From contig CAYZRY010000020.1 in NCBI GenBank assembly GCA_964481005.1, positions 1 to 8,076 on the forward strand: DNA of 8,076 nt. Reading direction: 5' to 3'. The notes under the pieces were generated by a model that was not told the DNA's origin, did no database searches, and saw only the letters and a program-made list of their open reading frames with translations. The DNA is from CAYZRY01 sp964481005. GTDB taxonomy: Bacteria > Bacillota_I > Bacilli_A > RF39 > UBA660. The position numbers and the translations under genes were made by a program. The number at the start of each line of letters is the position of its first letter. Position 1 is the first letter of the stretch. Positions 7,301 through 8,076 of this stretch are shown here, in pieces.

Positions 7301-7960
7301 AGAATACACTTTGGTCAAAACTGTATTATTAAAATGCCAAGTAGTCCAAATACTTGTAAGACAACTTGTCTTCCAAAAGACTTCGATTGTATTCGTGACT
7401 ACTGCGCAGCTAATCCGACAGATGGAGGAAGATACACTAGTGCCAGTGCTTGTATGAGTGCTTGTTCACTAGGAGGAACATGTCGCCAGAAATTTGCTTG
7501 TGATGAAACAGCAGATATAATTTCATACTGTAATGGCAATTATGCTAACGAAGGATATTCGTCACCAGCTTCTTGTATTAACGACTGTGGATGCTATAGT
7601 AAAAATTATTTCTATAGACCAATCGATATAAAAAATCCATTCCCAGATCGCAAAGAAGGACTTAACTGGTTTGGACTTGTCGACTATATAACCGAAGACC
7701 CAGATGATAAAACATCAACTGGTAGCAAAGGTGTTAATAACCCAGAATATGTAATTGAGCTCAAATACGATAGAACAATTGCTATTAGAAAAGACTCTAG
7801 TAAGTACAACTCGAAAAGTGGAAACAATGCATATCTAGATTATGTAAGACGTAGAAATTATCATAAACCAGAATACAAGAGTAAATTTATTTACGATAGA
7901 GACATTCAAAATGGTGGTTTCAATGAATATTTCAAAGTAGTTGATGGAAAAGCTAATTAA
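4340..7960 (+). CDS. very large exported Cys-rich surface protein, two-part architecture, function unknown
   Basis: A 1206-residue protein I cannot assign to a named family. Order of parts: a signal peptide (1-25, cleavage after VQA likely); an N-terminal domain (about 27-170) with Cys27, 116, 140 and 149 and the segment LPYFNDYS (128-135); an Asp/Asn/Gly linker (175-187); membrane helix 1 (about 197-219); a basic loop KNKIKIKG (221-228); helix 2 (229-248) ending in NVLAG, which resembles a second signal peptide; a Cys-free region (250-509); and a Cys-rich region (510-1085) with 32 of the 36 cysteines. The last contains three related Cys repeats and two tandem modules with identical 78-residue Cys spacing. 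The C-terminus (1086-1206) is Tyr/Lys/Asp-rich, starts with FYRPIDIKNPFP, and has no cysteine, anchor helix or LPXTG. It is probably a cell-surface adhesin-like or structural protein held by the membrane hairpin, or released if the second site is cleaved. It has its own promoter and terminator and faces a thioredoxin-like lipoprotein gene. Start supported by GAGAGG at 5-nt spacing and by the signal peptide. Confidence 0.9.
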   Translation: MYKRIFILMTVFSFVFMLGIFNVQAACTNSQKNALKKEAYKIDFDSAMDSYEANEYRFYQFMIKAVNTSENFYITNGVGENFFWRDEYASKAAPLGLYGNGEKVTFKIYGSAKSACPDEQLHSKIVQLPYFNDYSLREECKGLEKFELCQRWFDNRKIDSNEKFLTAIENYKNGLNDTDNNGNGETNAFAQFFKKYGIVMAVVVIVGAALILAYRYFVINKNKIKIKGIELWLIFFLFAIFFSSSNVLAGSAIIGVPGGPSIGIQPDWNAYHSENTYSLRLSLYRYDGTTLTSYGSVDLANTPGVVINSKTTLGVGKLDYTRLGKVVAFDNTRNRANATDPIIKDMFILSDSGTRENRIREKVIERFKLQETPEAIAASVNGFFKPSVPVKANEIYDLYITVEPAIMIHLLTVSNGARYGTVYELNKMYYDLLANGNGLRQPIKTWYGNLIFAKLNQETNDKHNFVGSTGSYLIQNIESSKQNNGDDINKDPRSGYGIGVFWLAGELKTCSAVCAGLSGDALLACAENYCQLNAKTEGVSKGKCITDCGYKIEGLKCPTVIDEKAPKTTCQADTQSSNSSCSVSKSNIAGTDYSYMIDCNTATKVQFPDLPAAIAPGAGFEYHVNVSGSKNCLIKFDHLRWKYDYAAAETAEERQGLMNVLTAFGNLTWSNLSYDSKNLTLKIEVDEILSNKTNVIKETLVVSDKYQFGSLDVVAKINGNQGVYSYFNGKQVNSSVSSFSTTSNNGALYKLPPVCLSYKDSGTVLDANKGLCTGLGTGPYNKIYTNFDAKENSVNPTMTVVVDNNSSGLTTENSCSYISKEVSCSLVPITNPNANGYFTRGAPITFELIIDGDRSLVKDYGVDGASQSALNKYNFVWPNPASGASEFKVSGWITTDKKKITCPYKLKVTDDCPGCNCAFVPIVKNGDKYTVSLSTAGHNATSKYYLSFNKGFDVNNPELRKYYERSSVTFDAAAGVTSIHGYVVENGRIHFGQNCIIKMPSSPNTCKTTCLPKDFDCIRDYCAANPTDGGRYTSASACMSACSLGGTCRQKFACDETADIISYCNGNYANEGYSSPASCINDCGCYSKNYFYRPIDIKNPFPDRKEGLNWFGLVDYITEDPDDKTSTGSKGVNNPEYVIELKYDRTIAIRKDSSKYNSKSGNNAYLDYVRRRNYHKPEYKSKFIYDRDIQNGGFNEYFKVVDGKAN
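4928..5086 (+). other. internal membrane hairpin / second signal-peptide-like segment in the large surface protein
   Basis: Residues 197-249 hold a Val/Ile/Ala-rich helix, then KNKIKIKG, then a Phe/Leu/Ile-rich helix ending in SSSNVLA before Gly-Ser. By the positive-inside rule the basic loop is cytoplasmic and both flanking parts are outside. The second half has a basic n-region, a hydrophobic h-region and VLA as a -3 to -1 site, all the marks of a cleavable signal peptide. Confidence 0.7.
5867..5983 (+). repeat. Cys-rich protein repeat, copy 1 (residues 510-548)
   Basis: Cysteine pattern C-x3-C-x10-C-x4-C-x13-C-x3-C, with NYC at the fourth Cys, EG in the long gap, and a CITDC end. It shares the framework of copies 2 and 3, about 1.4 kb downstream. 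Confidence 0.65.
6809..7045 (+). repeat. tandem beta-type module A, Cys824 to Cys902
   Basis: Begins at CSLVPI and ends at a Cys followed by PYKLK, with exactly 78 residues between the flanking cysteines. Alternating hydrophobic residues (ITFELII, FKVSGWI) suggest beta strands. A near-equivalent module B follows at 7088. Confidence 0.55.
7088..7324 (+). repeat. tandem beta-type module B, Cys917 to Cys995
   Basis: Begins at CAFVPI and ends at a Cys followed by IIKMP, again with 78 residues between the cysteines. The strand before the last Cys, IHGYVVENGRI, parallels VSGWITTDKKKI of module A. The overall sequence is strongly diverged, so the copies are old. Confidence 0.55.
7355..7465 (+). repeat. 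Cys-rich protein repeat, copy 2 (residues 1006-1042)
   Basis: Cysteine pattern C-x3-C-x6-C-x4-C-x15-C-x3-C, with DYC at the fourth Cys, GGRYTSASAC in the long gap, and a CMSAC end. It is the best partner of copy 3, only 5 residues away. Confidence 0.75.
7481..7588 (+). repeat. Cys-rich protein repeat, copy 3, one Cys lost (residues 1048-1083)
   Basis: Pattern C-x5-C-x9-C-x14-C-x3-C. SYC aligns with DYC of copy 2, EGYSSPASC with GGRYTSASAC, and CINDC with CMSAC. The third cysteine of the framework is replaced (Asp1059 at the aligned place). An extra Cys1085 follows immediately. Confidence 0.75.
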
Positions 7961-7984
7961 AGGGACGTTGTCCCTTTTTCTTTT
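7959..7984 (+). terminator. intrinsic terminator after the large surface protein gene
   Basis: AAAGGGAC (7959-7966), loop GTT, and GTCCCTTT (7970-7977) form an 8-bp stem followed by TTTTTCTTTT from 7975. It begins inside the TAA stop codon. Confidence 0.9.
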
Positions 7985-7986
7985 GC

Positions 7987-8022
7987 TTGTAAAGTGAAGC
8001 AATAATAATGTATAACTATTAT
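7987..8022 (+). promoter_or_regulatory. candidate promoter of the following gene
   Basis: TTGTAA (7987-7992, 4/6) and TATAAC (8011-8016, 5/6) with an 18-bp spacer are the better pair. TATTAT (8017-8022) is an alternative -10. Either gives a leader of roughly 9-15 nt before ATG 8038, like the other genes here. Confidence 0.45.
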
Positions 8023-8037
8023 ATAGTTGGAGGATAT

Positions 8038-8076
8038 ATGAAACTTAGAAATATTCTGTTTACAGCGATGTTAATC
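8038..8076 (+). CDS. start of an exported-looking protein, truncated by the window end
   Basis: Only 13 codons are present. The peptide begins MKLRN and turns hydrophobic (ILFTAMLI), which looks like the start of a signal peptide or membrane anchor. GGAGG (8029-8033), 4 nt before the ATG, and a preceding promoter and terminator support a true start. It may belong with the upstream surface protein as an envelope locus, but the product cannot be told. Confidence 0.7.
   Translation, partial: MKLRNILFTAMLI

Noticed and set aside
7227..7457. 76-codon plus-strand reading frame inside the surface protein gene
   Set aside because: It lies in another frame of a well-supported gene, with a composition typical of a shadow frame.
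1..8076. Mycoplasma-type genetic code (TGA as Trp)
   Set aside because: trmL and the membrane protein end at TGA in the expected places, Trp is encoded by TGG, and no in-frame TGA interrupts the genes.
1..8076. CRISPR array, insertion sequence or prophage
   Set aside because: No spaced direct DNA repeats, transposase, integrase or terminal inverted repeats were seen; the repeats present are at the protein level within one gene.

Overview
The window is an AT-rich stretch of a low-GC Gram-positive-type chromosome. Genes are closely packed, TGA acts as a stop codon (two genes end on it) and TGG encodes Trp, so this is code 11 and not the Mycoplasma code. The tRNA gene encodes its own CCA. Promoters are SigA-like, often with an extended -10, and there is a lipoprotein-type signal. 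I infer an uncultured member of the Bacilli/Erysipelotrichia/RF39-like gut lineages; the exact taxon cannot be fixed from the sequence alone.

Positions 1-1460 are housekeeping. They hold the 3' end of typA/bipA, a small membrane protein with a degenerate thioredoxin-like domain translationally coupled (ATGA overlap) to the tRNA 2'-O-methyltransferase trmL, then tRNA-Ala(TGC) with a near-consensus promoter overlapping the trmL stop codon, and a strong two-tier terminator.

Positions 1460-3822 form a two-gene lipid operon. A trans-polyprenyl diphosphate synthase with an unusual N-terminal extension is followed 6 nt later by a diacylglycerol-kinase-family lipid kinase. A hairpin with A/T tracts on both sides separates it from a convergent minus-strand gene and should terminate both directions.

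Positions 3821-8076 are the accessory, envelope-facing part. A minus-strand thioredoxin-like lipoprotein with a CSHC active site is divergently transcribed, from back-to-back promoters, from a 1206-residue exported protein with 36 cysteines. The large protein has a signal peptide, an N-terminal domain, an internal membrane hairpin whose second helix looks like another signal peptide, a 260-residue cysteine-free region, and then repeated Cys-rich and beta-type modules. The most interesting idea here is that the redox lipoprotein serves disulfide formation or repair in this large surface protein, and that the large protein is a fusion of two formerly separate exported proteins. A terminator follows, then the first 13 codons of another apparently exported protein.

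No CRISPR array, transposase, integrase, riboswitch or origin was seen.
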